Origin: Flectonema sp. DT1601
Lineage: Eukaryota; Euglenozoa; Diplonemea; Diplonemida; Diplonemidae
Length of the DNA stretch: 64,000 bases
Assembly: GCA_964019425.1 (NCBI GenBank)
Contig: OZ025843.1
Coordinates: forward strand, 372,001 to 436,000
Direction of reading: 5' to 3'
The notes beneath the pieces were generated by a model that saw only the letters and a list, made by a program, of their open reading frames with translations, was not told the origin of the DNA and did no database searches. Made by a program: the position numbers and the translations under genes. Shown here in pieces: positions 36,851-47,627 of this stretch; the stretch's first letter is position 1, and each line of letters opens with the position of its first letter.

Positions 36851-37175
36851 TTAATTTTTTTTTTTTATATTTGAAGAAAAGAAAGAAGAAAAAAAAAAAA
36901 AAAAAAAACAAGCGGAATTGATCATAATGGGTGGCAGGGGTTGATATAACTTCATTTGAAAATTCTTCTTTTTTAATTTCTTTTTTTTTGAAATTTTTTT
37001 TTTATTTAACAGGAGTTAAGATCACTTACATGAGTTAACACAACACAGATACGAGAGTAGCAAAATGAGGTAACACTACCAATTCAACAAAAAATAATCA
37101 GGATCGGACACAAGGAGGAGAGTTCATTCTACCTCTCACTGTCCTTGCTGGTATCTTAAGTGTCTTGGTATCTCC
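36851..37175 (-). mobile_element. Diverged LINE 3' UTR fragment
   Basis: Matches about 3570-3800. It has the AAGCGGAATTGATCATAATGG segment, the polypyrimidine-AG, GAGTTAAGATCACTT and two GGTATCT(C) repeats. It differs at many positions from copies 1 and 2, so it is an older copy, and it fades into unique sequence after 37175. Confidence 0.65.
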
Positions 37176-38186
37176 TATATAATTGTCAGCATTGGGGATA
37201 TTTTGGGTTCTGAGGAAATCCACCAAGTCCTGGGCCAGGTACCCAGGCCAGGCCTCACCTAATTACACACTAATTCTTCTTTGTATTCCCGCAAGAAGGT
37301 CTGGTTCTAAGTGCAACATAAGTGTTGACTGGTGCCACGCATTACGGAAAGAAATGTAGCGTTGCATATTGACCTGTGGCAAGTCGGCGCTACCAAATGT
37401 GATCCACGGCGGGCGTTTGCAGAAAGAAATTTGCCTTTGTCACGGAATTTTTTTTTTTTTTTTACCACTTTTTGCGCCACTCACCTCCAGAAAAACATGA
37501 GTAAATCTTTTTTTATGGTTATCTCTCGATCTATCGACCCTGAAAAGTCTTCACAAATCTCTGTGTGGAGAAAAAAGTTTTGCAGTTGTTTGCCAGTCAA
37601 AACTTACGCAGCACTGTAAGCTGGCCAGGCCTAGCTACTTCCGTACTGGGAATGAGGCTTCTGTTTCTTCCTGCTAGCTACGTAATAGTGTCACGCATTA
37701 CAGGAATAATATTAGGTTGCTCAGAAGTGCTATGTAAGCTGGCCAGGCCTAGCTACTTCCGCACTGGGAATGAGGCTTCCTACGTAAGTGTTGAATGGTG
37801 CCACGCATTACGGGAAGAAAGGTAGAGTGTTGCATGTTAACCTGTTGCAGGTTGGCACTACCAAATGACCTGATGACCCACGGGGGCGTTTGCAGAAAGA
37901 GAATTGCTGCTTTTGCAGTTATTTGCCTTTGTCACGGGATTTTTTTTTTTTTTTTTTTACTGCTTTTTGTGCCACTCACCTCCAAGAAATCATGGTTACA
38001 CCTTTTTTATGGTTATCCCTTGGCCTATCGATCTCGAAAAGGCTTCACAAATCCCTGAGGAGAATAGGTTTTAGAGTCTTGGTGCCAAGCTGTCTTTTTG
38101 TTATGGTTTAGACAATTTGGGTTTTAATAAATAATTCCTTTCATTTTTGCCACCTTTCTGCAATCAATGCTTATGTAGCACCCTTG
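37176..38186. repeat. Locally duplicated non-coding sequence
   Basis: A segment of about 260 bp at 37318-37575 is repeated at 37788-38065. Both contain GTGCCACGCATTACGG, a T-run and a region ending in TTCACAAAT. Between them a sequence around AAGCTGGCCAGGCCTAGC occurs twice (37617 and 37735). No frame exceeds 95 codons and the frames are not shared between the copies. I recognise no family. Confidence 0.6.
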
Positions 38187-38694
38187 AGCAAATTTTGGCT
38201 GCTAATTTTCTTCTTGCAGGCAAATTTTAGCTGCTAATTTTCTTCTTGCAAGCAAATTTTAGCTGCTGATTCTCTTCCCGCAAGCAAATTTTAGCTGCTT
38301 ATTTTTTTCTTGCAGGCAAATTTTGGCTGCTAATTTTCTTCTTGCAGGCAAATTTTAGCTGCTAATTATCTTCCCGCAAGCAAATTTTAGCTGCTGATTC
38401 CCTTCCCGCAAGCAAATCTTAGCTGCTTATTTTCTTCCCGCAAGCAAATTTTAGCTGCTTATTTTTTTCTTGCAGGCAAATTTTAGCTGCTTATTTTCTT
38501 CCCGCAAGCCAATTTTAGCTGCTTAATTTCTTCCCGCAAGCAAATTTTGGCTGCTGATTCTCTTCCCGCAAGCAAATTTTAGCTGCTTACTTTCTTCCCG
38601 CAAGCAAATTTTGGCTGCTGATTCTCTTCCCGCAAGCAAATTTTAGCTGCTTACTTTTTTCCTGCAAACAAATTTAAGCTGCCAATTTTCTTCA
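38187..38694. repeat. 32-bp minisatellite (about 16 copies)
   Basis: Repeats at exact 32-bp spacing (38190, 38222, 38254, 38286 and so on to 38670) around GCAAATTTTAGCTGC, followed by TTCTTC and CCGCAAG or TTGCAGG. Two or three variants are interspersed, so the array grew by repeated local duplication. Confidence 0.9.
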
Positions 38695-39819
38695 GTAGGA
38701 AGTAAGTAAGATTTATTTTTGCCTAAGGAAAAATGCTGGACTTTTGTGCCCGAGCAGGTCTAAAAAAGATGGGTAACCATTTTCTTAAAGTATAAAATGT
38801 GATGAAAATTCTTTTTTAGTATGGTTTTGAAATTTAAGTGTATGGTTGCCAATTTAGTAGGTAGTTAAAAAAAAATTCTTCAGAAAAAACCTTTCCTTTA
38901 TAATATTTTCTGAAAGATTTATTTTTTTCTACAGATCTCCTAAAAAAGATGGGAACACATAGTTGATCTATCCAAAAGTCTTCATAAATTCCTGTTAGCC
39001 ATTTTCTTAAAATATAAAAAGTGATGAGAAAGAAATTTTGTTAGTAAGTGGTATGGTTTTGAAATTTAGGTGTATGGCTGCCAATTTAGTTAGCAAAAAT
39101 TTCTTTTTGAAATAATTTTTTCCTTCTTAATGAGTTTTGGATTTTAGGTGCCAAGCTGTGAAAAAGCAATCTTTGGTTTCATTTCTTTTTGGGTAAAGGG
39201 TCTTTCCTACACAAATAGTTTCAGAACTAACCATTCTTTACAAAACCCAAAGTAGCTGTAAACCGTCCAGTTCGACCCTGGGTGAGGGCATTTTTGTTTT
39301 TTCTTGATTCTTTTTCAGGAGGTTGGCCTTTATTAGTGGCTCCCCCCCCTTGGGGGGGGTTGGGGGGGGGGCTGCGTTCCGCCATCCCATAGTTCTTCCC
39401 ACATTTCTATTTTATTGGAAATAATGAACGATAACCTTATTAATATAACTAAATTCCTATATTCCCATCCCAGGGTCGCACACATTGCAGATACAGGTTC
39501 GATAAACCTGTTGTAAAATACTTCCAAATGTAACAAACAGATAGCCTAAGCCACATATCCAATCATCATAAACCTAGCCGTCGTTTTCGTGCTAGCATAT
39601 TAAAAAATATTTAAAAAAAATATAACAACAACTACAGATATCTTTCAGAAAAACAAAAACAAAGGACTTGATAAAACAGGGTGCAGTGTGCATTTTCAGC
39701 TAAGGGAGGACATTTTTCATTTGTCGTCCCGTTGGGACAGAAAAGTAATAAATAAATAAAAAATTGCGAAAAAAAAAAGAAATTGCTTATATATAACGTT
39801 TGTTTATTTTTATTTTATT
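38695..39819. other. Unassigned AT-rich sequence with an internal duplication
   Basis: A segment with CCATTTTCTTAAA, GGTTTTGAAATTTA and GCCAATTTAGT occurs at about 38770-38870 and again, diverged, at about 38998-39100. A G-rich tract lies at 39342-39371. A 13-nt inverted repeat GTCCCGTTGGGAC occurs near 39727. I see no gene or known repeat family in this stretch. Confidence 0.4.
39342..39371 (+). other. C8-TT-G8-TT-G10 tract, possible G-quadruplex or hairpin
   Basis: A run of C is followed immediately by two long runs of G separated by TT. The tract can form either a C:G hairpin or an intrastrand G-quadruplex. It is isolated and not shared with any repeat in the window. Confidence 0.5.
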
Positions 39820-40066
39820 TTTTTTTTTCATGTTTGATTATTTCCTCTTCATATTATTTTTTTTTTTTTTTTTTCTGCCTCTCCCTTAATCCTGTTCGTT
39901 TCTTTGAAACGAAAATTCATTTGAATATTATTCCTTGGTCAGCATCTTTCATTGTCGCCCTTTGGGCCTGTTAAGAAAAAAAAAAAAAAAAAAAAAGAAA
40001 GTTTACATCAGGAATAGGGCAGGAGCCAAAAGCTCCCAGTCCGTTACTTCCCACCTTTTCGAAAAC
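39820..40066 (+). mobile_element. LINE 3'-terminal tail fragment, inverted
   Basis: It runs from ATGTTTGATTATTTCCTC through the GAAACG hairpin and GGGCCTGTTAA to the GGAGCC...GGCTCC stem-loop region, ending at TTTTCGAAA near 40066. The end coincides with the inferred LINE 3' terminus and is followed by unrelated SINE-like sequence. Confidence 0.75.
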
Positions 40067-40104
40067 TTATTTATAAATAAAAATTGCAGAAAAGTAATAA
40101 TAAT

Positions 40105-40355
40105 AAAGAGTTGCAATATCCCAGGGGTAGTGGTATAACCCTCGCCCTGGGGCTGGGTGATCGCTGGTTCGACCCCCTGCCACTGCAATAACCCATCGCG
40201 CCCGTACACGCAATTAGTTCAAATCCCGCGCCCGAAGGGCGTCCAGGGTAGGCACCTGGTAGACTCTCCTACGTTAAGGCTGGAGGGAAGGGAAAATGGA
40301 AGGATTTCCATAAAGAGGCTAAGAACACACAAATAAATAAATAAAAAAAAAAAGA
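40105..40355 (+). mobile_element. tRNA-derived SINE-like unit
   Basis: A tRNA-like head (about 40110-40187) has an A-box-like GGGGTAGTGGTATA and a good B box GGTTCGACCCC. A second T-arm-like AGTTCAAATCCC follows at about 40217, then a non-tRNA body of about 100 bp, then an AAATAAATAAATA tail. The acceptor ends are only weakly complementary, so this is not a functional tRNA. RNA polymerase III transcription and LINE-dependent mobilisation are the usual properties of such units and are inferred here. Confidence 0.5.
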
Positions 40356-40364
40356 AAATCCCAG

Positions 40365-40440
40365 GGCTGCACAGCCGAGTGGATACCTTAAATCTCTTCC
40401 GTAGCCGTGGCAAGGGTTCAATTCCCAGGCACATTTTTTG
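40365..40440 (+). mobile_element. Second tRNA-like unit (Leu/Ser-like head)
   Basis: AGCCGAGTGG (A box, about 40373-40382) and GGTTCAATTCC (B box, about 40414-40424) have the spacing and wording of a type II tRNA. The T-stem is imperfect and no variable arm or anticodon stem forms cleanly. It follows directly on the A-rich tail of the previous unit, which suggests a dimeric SINE or two neighbouring insertions. Confidence 0.45.
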
Positions 40441-40619
40441 TGTTTTTCAACCAGAAAAATTAGTAAGAAGAAAGTAGCAAGGAAAAGGGTACAAGTTAGG
40501 TTTAAATTTGTACCCTGGACGGGTACCTAGCCAGGGAATAAAAACCGACGTGACTTGGTTGTAAAAATAATGTTTGTTCAGAAAGCTTTAAAAAAAAAAA
40601 GTTGTGTGCGAGCAACGCG
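40441..40619. other. Short unassigned sequence with inverted repeats
   Basis: It contains GGGTACAA...TTTGTACCC (about 40476-40506) and CCTGG...CCAGG (about 40512-40534). There is no ORF of note and I recognise no family. Confidence 0.3.
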
Positions 40620-41507
40620 AGCCTGGAAGGGGTATCTCTAGTCTCTTGTGTGTCGGTATCTCGGAAGTGCTGGTATCTCGTATGTGCGTTGGTATCTCTT
40701 GCGTGTTGGTATCTCTTGCACATAATAAAAAAAAATATTGAGTTAACATGATCAGTTTTATTTATCATCAGAGACAGACCGGAACTATTTGAAAATAAAA
40801 TGTAGATGGGAAACAGTGAAAATTAAAATGAATGATAAAATTAAATGAGATTTATGACATAACAGACCAGATAGAGAGTAATAAAGGGAAAAGGAAAACG
40901 GAAAGGGTTCATTCACTTAGTTAAAGTTAAGACCGATTAGTCAGTTTAAGGTCTTGACTAGGACCAACAAAAAAAAAAAAAATATAAATAAATAAATAAA
41001 TAACGATCAAGCTGAGCTGATCTTGTTTTTATTAAAATAAGGGGAGCGGGGGGGATGGAAGGAATAAAGGAAAAAAAAAGAAAAGGTCGATCAATTGGAT
41101 CTGGTCGTCGAGAAGAAGAAGACAATTATTTTAAAGGTCGATCGGCATAGCCGATCGTTGAGAAAAATAACCAGATATAAATACAATCAGTTTAAATAAA
41201 AAAAAAAAAAAATAAATAAATAAAAAAAAAAAAAGTTTAACGATCAAGCTGAGCTGATCTTGTTTTTATTAAAATAAGGGGAGCGGGAGGGATGGAAGGA
41301 ATAAAGGAAAAAAAAAAGAAAAGGTCGATCAATTGGATCTGATCGTCGAGAAGAAGAAAACAATTGTTTTTAAAAAAAATGATCGGTATAGCCGATCGTT
41401 GAGAAAAGAACAGATATAAATACAATCGGTTTTGGTGATCGACGAGTGGAGCGATCACTTGACAAGAAGGAAAAAAGGAAGGACCGATTAATTGGGGCTT
41501 TGGTTGT
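40620..41507 (-). mobile_element. LINE 3' UTR fragment
   Basis: It carries the GGTATCTC cluster (40636-40712), the GTAGATGGGAAACAGTGA block, the GGTCCTAGTCAAGACC hairpin that copies 1 and 2 lack, and both GATCGGCATAGCCGATC-type hairpin blocks. It ends inside the UTR at about 41507, where an 85-bp piece of repeat X follows. Confidence 0.75.
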
Positions 41508-41592
41508 ATTTTGTTTTTTGTTCTTGCTCTTCAGGGAGGGCCTTAGCCAAAAGCTAACAGTCCAAATCTCACCTGGAAATTCAACTCACCCC
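41508..41592 (+). repeat. Repeat X terminal fragment with TTTTG stem-loop
   Basis: Reverse complement of about 56039-56112: it contains the TTAGCTTTTGGCTAA stem-loop reversed and ends GAAATTCAACTC, the X terminus. It is exactly the part missing from the reversed copy at 33955-34712. Confidence 0.75.
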
Positions 41593-41847
41593 GTTTATTC
41601 TTTTTTTTTATTTTAAATTCTTTTTATTTATTTTTTAAAGAAAAAAAACGGAAAATAGAAATTAGTCAACAAAGTCGAACAATAAAAAAAAACAATGATA
41701 ACATTGTTTATTCTTTTTTTTTTTTTTTTTTTTTTATATTCTTTTTTATTAATTTTGAAAAAAAAAACAATCAGTTTAGCGTCTTGACCAGGACGGAAAA
41801 TAGAAAGTAATCGACATAGTCGATCGATAAAAAAAAACAATGATAAC
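41593..41847 (-). repeat. Hairpin satellite, two monomers (A7)
   Basis: One short and one full monomer between a repeat X fragment and a repeat T fragment. The second palindrome is cut after AACAATGATAA by the T fragment. Confidence 0.85.
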
Positions 41848-42113
41848 CCACTCTATTTATCGTCATTGGTGCGCACCTTCGAACAGGAAGGCCAACACTG
41901 ACGGAATTTTTTACTTCTCTTCCCAGGGTTGAACCTTGGGAAAAAAACAAACAATAAACACAGTGTAGACAAACACCCGCCGGACATCTGCAGAGCAGCG
42001 ATCGATGTCGATGTCTTCGTTGTCGAACTTCCTGGCGTTTATGTTTTTGTTTTTAACAACAACACAACACCAACTAACAGGTTTGTCTCATTGCCCGTTC
42101 TTTCTTGTTTCCC
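41848..42113 (+). mobile_element. Repeat T fragment, reversed
   Basis: Matches the reverse complement of about 51655-51922: one end of the 459-bp repeat and a few bases of the adjoining internal part, without the stem-loop end. It is flanked on both sides by satellite monomers in opposite orientations, so it sits at an inversion point. Confidence 0.75.
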
Positions 42114-43900
42114 TTTTTTTATCGATCGACTATGTCGATCACTTTCTATTTTCCGTCCTGGTCAAGACGCTAAACTGGTTGTTTTTTTTTTTTCAAAATT
42201 GATAAAAAAGAATATAAAAAAAAAAAAAAAAAAAGAATAAACAATGTTATCATTGTTTTTTTTATCGTTCGACTTTGTCGACTAATTTCTATTTTCCGTT
42301 TTTTTTTTTTCTTTAAAAAATAAATAAAAAGAATTTAAAATAAAAAAAAAGATTAAACAATGTTATCATTGTTTTTTTATCGATCGACTATGTCGATCAC
42401 TTTCTATTTTCCGTCCTGGTCAAGACGCTAAACTGATTGTTTTTTTTTTTCAAAATTAATAAAAAAGAATATTAAAAAAAATACAAAAAAAAAAGAATAA
42501 ACAATGTTATCACAGTTTTTTTTATCGTTCGACTTTGTCGACTAATTTCTATTTTCCGTTTTTTTTCTTTAAAAAATAAATAAAAAGAATTTAAAATAAA
42601 AAAAAAGAATAAACAATGTTATCATTGTTTTTTTTATCGATCGACTATGTCGATTACTTTCTATTTTCCGTCCTGGTCAAGACGCTAAACTGATTGTTTT
42701 TTTTTCAAAATTAATAAAAAAGAATATAAAAAAAGTACAAAAAAAAAAGATTAAACAATGTTATCATTGTTTTTTTTATCGTTCGACTTTGTCGACTAAT
42801 TTCTATTTTCCGTTTTTTTTTCTTTGAAAAATAAATAAAAAGAATTTAAAATAAAAAAAAAAGAATAAACAATGTTATCATTGTTTTTTTTTATCGATCG
42901 ACTATGTCGATTACTTTCTATTTCCGTCCTGGTCAAGACGCTAAACTGATTGTTTTTTTTTCATTCAAAATAAAAAAAATATTAAAAAAAAAAAATAAAA
43001 AAAAAGAATAAACAATGTTATCATTGTTTTTTTTTTATCGTTCGACTTTGTTGACTAATTTCTATTTTCCGTTTTTTTTCTTTAAAAAATAAATAAAAAG
43101 AATTTAAAAAAAAAAAAAAAAAAAAGAATAAACAATGTTTTCATTGTTTTTTTTATCGATCGACTATGTCGATTACTTTCTATTTTCCGTCCTGGTCAAG
43201 ACGCTAAACTGATTGTTTTTTTTTCAAAATTAATAAAAAAGAATATAAAAAAATACAAAAAAAAGAATAAACAATGTTATCATTGTTTTTTTTTATCGTT
43301 CGACTTTGTCGACTAATTTCGATTTTCCGTTTTTTTTCTTTAAAAAATAAATAAAAAGAATTTAAAACAAAAAAAAAGATTAAACAATGTTATCATTGTT
43401 TTTTTATCGATCGACTATGTCGATCACTTTCTATTTTCCGTCCTGGTCAAGACGCTAAACTGATTGTTTTTTTTTCAAAATTAATAAAAAAGAATATAAA
43501 AAAAGTACAAAAAAAAAGATTAAACAATGTTATCATTGTTTTTTTTTATCGTTCGACTTTGTCGACTAATTTCTATTTTCCGTTTTTTTTTCTTTGAAAA
43601 ATAAATAAAAAGAATTTAAAATAAAAAAAAAAGAATAAACAATGTTATCATTGTTTTTTTTTATCGATCGACTATGTCGATTACTTTCTATTTTCCGTCC
43701 TGGTCAAGACGCTAAACTGATTGTTTTTTTTTTTTTTCAAAATAAAAAAAATATTAAAAAAAAAAAATAAAAAAAAAGAATAAACAATGTTATCATTGTT
43801 TTTTTTTATCGTTCGACTTTGTTGACTAATTTCTATTTTCCGTTTTTTTTTCTTTAAAAAATAAATAAAAAGAATTTAAAAAAAAAAAAAAAAAAAAGAA
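42114..43900 (+). repeat. Hairpin satellite array A8 (about 13 monomers)
   Basis: Alternating full and short monomers in reversed orientation. A dimer of about 255 bp is clear. The array ends at the target duplication of the transposon at 43901. Confidence 0.85.
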
Positions 43901-45634
43901 GGGAAAACCTCTAATTCCACGTAAATGTTACTGAAATGTCCGATTTCAACATGAAAGTTTCCGAAACGGACAGCTCCACACAAAAAAGTTTCCGAAATGG
44001 ACAGCTCCACACAAAATAGTTTCCGAAATGGACAGCTCCACACACGAAAGTTTCCGAAATGGACAGCAAAAAAAAAAATTTTTTTTTTGTTGGCAAAATG
44101 AATTTTTTTTTTTTTTTTTTCTCCGTTGCCTGCACCCAAAAAAACTTTTCGCTAGTGAACAACTTTTTTTTTCCCGCATAAAATTGCTATGGTAGGTAAT
44201 TTCATTTTCGCTGTTCAGTAAACGGAAAGGTTTTTCTTTCGCTATTCACTGAAAGTGATATTCGGATTTTTCGCTGTTCTGAGGGAAGGAGTAATTTAAG
44301 GTAAAGCAAGTGCTGTAATTACAACTAATACGTGCAGGGCCTGAATCAACCTCTTAGTACTCCCTTTTCAACAGGTGACATAATAATATATACTAGTAGC
44401 TCGCTAATCAAGTGAAAGTTAGTAGCAGATTAGTTCGGCTGATTGAATCTTTAGAAAAGTGTTCCGTGGGCTACTTTCACAGAAACTCCGAAAGGACAGT
44501 ACTGTGTGGCTCAGTGAGGTGATCTCAGACTTGAGAACACTAAATGGTTTCGCCACTCCACAGCTATTCATGTCAAGCCCTAGGCCGCTGATCATGTACA
44601 CTTGGTTTTTGCGCTCTCATACCTCATCTTGGTTGGTACGACGTGTAGCGGAGACTTGTCTCTGCGTAGGTGACCCGGCCCTGCACACATACCGAGCTGT
44701 ATCACTCTTCTAAAGATTCATGATGTTGGATTTCTCTTGTCTCCTATCTGACGCTTGTGATGCACCTCTAGTATTTTAATACACTCTGAATTCTCATGGT
44801 TGTATGAGCTGACAAGTCGGGTGTCTCTACCCGAAATTCGTCCATCCCTATACCTGGCCCTGCACACATACCGAGCTATGCCGATCCAGGGGCGCAGTCA
44901 GGCCCAGGCCCAGGTCACACAGGTTCGGTGTATTTCACTCATCTCGTCGGATGGCCTTGCCTTACGTAGGAAAAAAAATTTTTTTTGGGAGAAAAAAAAA
45001 TCCCCATGACTTTGGGCGACCCCGAAATGCACTGGCAGTAAGCTATAAAAAAAAAAAAAACAGCTGTCCATTTCGGAAACTTTCGTGTGTGGAGCTGTCC
45101 GTTTCGGAAACTATTTTGTGTGGAGCTGTCCATTTCGGAAACTTTTTTGTGTGGAGCTGTCCATTTCGGAAACTTTCATGTTGAGATCGGACATTTCAGT
45201 AATTGTCCTTCCATGCTTTGCACCTGTCGAAATAATAAAACTTAAAAACTACACACGCACCAATAACAAGCGATTACACTAGAACGCGCGATTGCAAGAA
45301 CACCCTGGTTCAAGGTGGCTCGCTGCGGCGGGGTAACTGAAGTCCGTTTTCGTTGGACTCAGCTCCACCACGGGGTGGAGGGGTGAGGAGGGTGGGCTTC
45401 GAAAACGTGAGTGTGAGAGAAAGAAGTGATCGAGCTGTATAAAGAATTTCTTTTTGAAAAAATAGAAGGCTAAAGAATATATAAAAAATGTCTGTTGTTT
45501 TGTTCATTTTTCCAACTTCGGAATCATACACTTTTCTGTCTGATTCCTTTGATTATTTCTTTCCGGTGCTAAGCTTGGTGGAAAATTACCTGAATGAATT
45601 CTAGAAACTTTTTTGTGGAATTATAGTTTTTCCC
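43901..45634. mobile_element. Non-autonomous Mutator-like (MULE/foldback) element
   Basis: Inverted termini of about 165 bp (43901-44067, and 45061-45199 plus 45605-45634) begin GGGAAAA and hold four 31-bp tandem repeats around GGAGCTGTCC. The 9-bp sequence AAAAAAGAA precedes the left end and follows the right end (45635-45643), and the satellite monomer resumes in phase, so a 9-bp target duplication is likely. Long TIRs, internal terminal subrepeats and 9-bp duplications fit Mutator-like elements. The interior (about 1 kb) has no transposase; the sequence CCCTGCACACATACCGAGCT occurs in it twice. The right terminus is itself interrupted at 45200-45604. Confidence 0.7.
45200..45604 (-). mobile_element. 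Solo split-repeat of the DIRS-order element
   Basis: About 405 bp, reversed, consisting of the A repeat followed by the B repeat of the element at 58403-63868, without internal sequence. It interrupts the transposon terminus near GACATTTCAG. The uninterrupted version at about 53697-53725 shows insertion without target duplication. Treated as a fossil end product of recombination between element copies or repeats. Confidence 0.85.
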
Positions 45635-46569
45635 AAAAAAGAATAAACAATGTTATCATTGTTTTTTTTATCGATCGACTATGTCGATTACTTTCTATTT
45701 TCCGTCCTGGTCAAGACGCTAAACTGATTGTTTTTTTTTCAAAATTAATAAAAAAGAATATAAAAAAATACAAAAAAAAGAATAAACAATGTTATCATTG
45801 TTTTTTTTTATCGTTCGACTTTGTCGACTAATTTCTATTTTCCGTTTTTTTTGCTTTGAAAAATAAATAAAAAGAATTTAAAATAAAAAAAAAAGAATAA
45901 ACAATGTTATCATTGTTTTTTTTTATCGATCGACTATGTCGATTACTTTCTATTTTCCGTCCTGGTCAAGACGCTAAACTGATTGTTTTTTTTTCAAAAT
46001 TAATAAAAAAGAATATAAAAAAAAAAAAAAAAAAAAGAATAAACAATGTTATCATTGTTTTTTTTATCGTTCGACTTTGTTGACTAATTTCTATTTTCCA
46101 TTTTTTTTCTTTTTAAAAATAAATAAAAAGAATTAAATTAAAAAAAAAAAAAGAATAAACAATGTTATCATTGTTTTTTTTATCGATCGACTATGTCGAT
46201 TACTTTCTATTTTCCGTCCTGGTCAGGACGCTAAACTGATTGTTTTTTCTTTAAAAATAAATAAAAAGAATAAAAAAAAAAAAAGGAATAAACAATGTTA
46301 TCATTGTTTTTTTTTATCGATCGACTATGTCGATTACTTACTATTTTCCGTCCTGATCAAGACGCTAAACTGATTGTTTTTTCTTTAAAATAATTAAAAA
46401 GATTTAAAAAAAAAAAAAAAAAAATGAATAAACAATGTTATCACTGTTTTTTTTTTTTCTATCGATCGACTATGTCGATTAATTTCTATTTTCCGTCCTG
46501 ATCGAGACGCTAAACTGATTGTTTCCTTTTTTTAAATAATAAATAAGAAAAAAAAAAAAAAAAAAAAAA
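45635..46569 (+). repeat. Hairpin satellite array A9 (about 7 monomers)
   Basis: Continues the orientation of 42114-43900 after the Mutator-like element. It closes with the array-end variant CCTGATCGAGAC next to the LINE tail. Confidence 0.85.
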
Positions 46570-46691
46570 AGAGCATCTCCCTGCTATCCCTCATATCCCC
46601 ACAATAATATTATACCTTTTCATTTTCTCTTTCCTTTTCTGGTCTTTTTTTTTTTTTCTTTTTTTTCCTTTTTCATACAACGTTTTTTATT

Positions 46692-46723
<32 letters not shown>

Positions 46724-46762
46724 TTTTCATGTTTGATTATTTCCTCTTCATTTTTTTCTTTC

Positions 46763-46794
<32 letters not shown>

Positions 46795-46985
46795 CTCTGC
46801 CTCTCTCTTAATTCTGTTCGTTCCTTTGAAACGAAAATTCATTTGAATATTATTCCTTGGTCAGCAACCATCATTGTCGCCCTTTGGGCCTGTTAAAAAA
46901 AAATAAAAATAAAAAGAAAGTTTACATCGGGAATAGGGCAGGAGCCAAAAGCTCCCAGTCCGTTACTTCCCACTTTATCGAAATT
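46570..46985 (+). mobile_element. LINE 3'-terminal tail, inverted, complete to the terminus
   Basis: It runs from GAGCATCTCCC through the GAAACG and GGGC hairpins and the GGAGCCAAAAGCTCC stem-loop to TTTATCGAAATT. There it meets a minus-oriented LINE 3' UTR, tail to tail. The junction gives another independent estimate of the 3' end. Confidence 0.8.
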
Positions 46986-47592
46986 TAAGGTCTTGACTAG
47001 GACCAACAAAAAAAAAAAAAATATAAATAAATAAATAAATAACGATCAAGCTGAGCTGATCTTGTTTTTATTAAAATAAGGGGAGCGGGAGGGATGGAAG
47101 GAATAAAGGAAAAAAAAAGAAAAGGTCGATCAATTGGATCTGGTCGTCGAGAAGAAGAAGACAATTATTTTAAAGGTCGATCGGCATAGCCGATCGTTGA
47201 GAAAAATAACCAGATATAAATACAATCAGTTTAAATAAAAAAAAAAAAAAATAAATAAATAAAAAAAAAAAAAGTTTAACGATCAAGCTGAGCTGATCTT
47301 GTTTTTATTAAAATAAGGGGAGCGGGAGGGATGGAAGGAATAAAGGAAAAAAAAAAGAAAAGGTCGATCAATTGGATCTGATCGTCGAGAAGAAGAAAAC
47401 AATTGTTTTTAAAAAAAATGGTCGGTATAGCCGATCGTTGAGAAAAGAACAGATATAAATACAATCGGTTTTGGTGATCGACGAGTGGAGCGATCACTTG
47501 ACAAGAAGGAAAAAAGGAAGGACCGATTAATTGGGGCTTTGGTTGTATTCCCAAGGCATGTTTTTTTTTTTTTTTTTTTTATTATTCATTTA

Positions 47593-47627
<35 letters not shown>

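Noticed and set aside
40110-40440. Functional tRNA genes
   Set aside because: A and B boxes are present, but acceptor and T stems do not pair properly and the units carry SINE-like bodies and tails.
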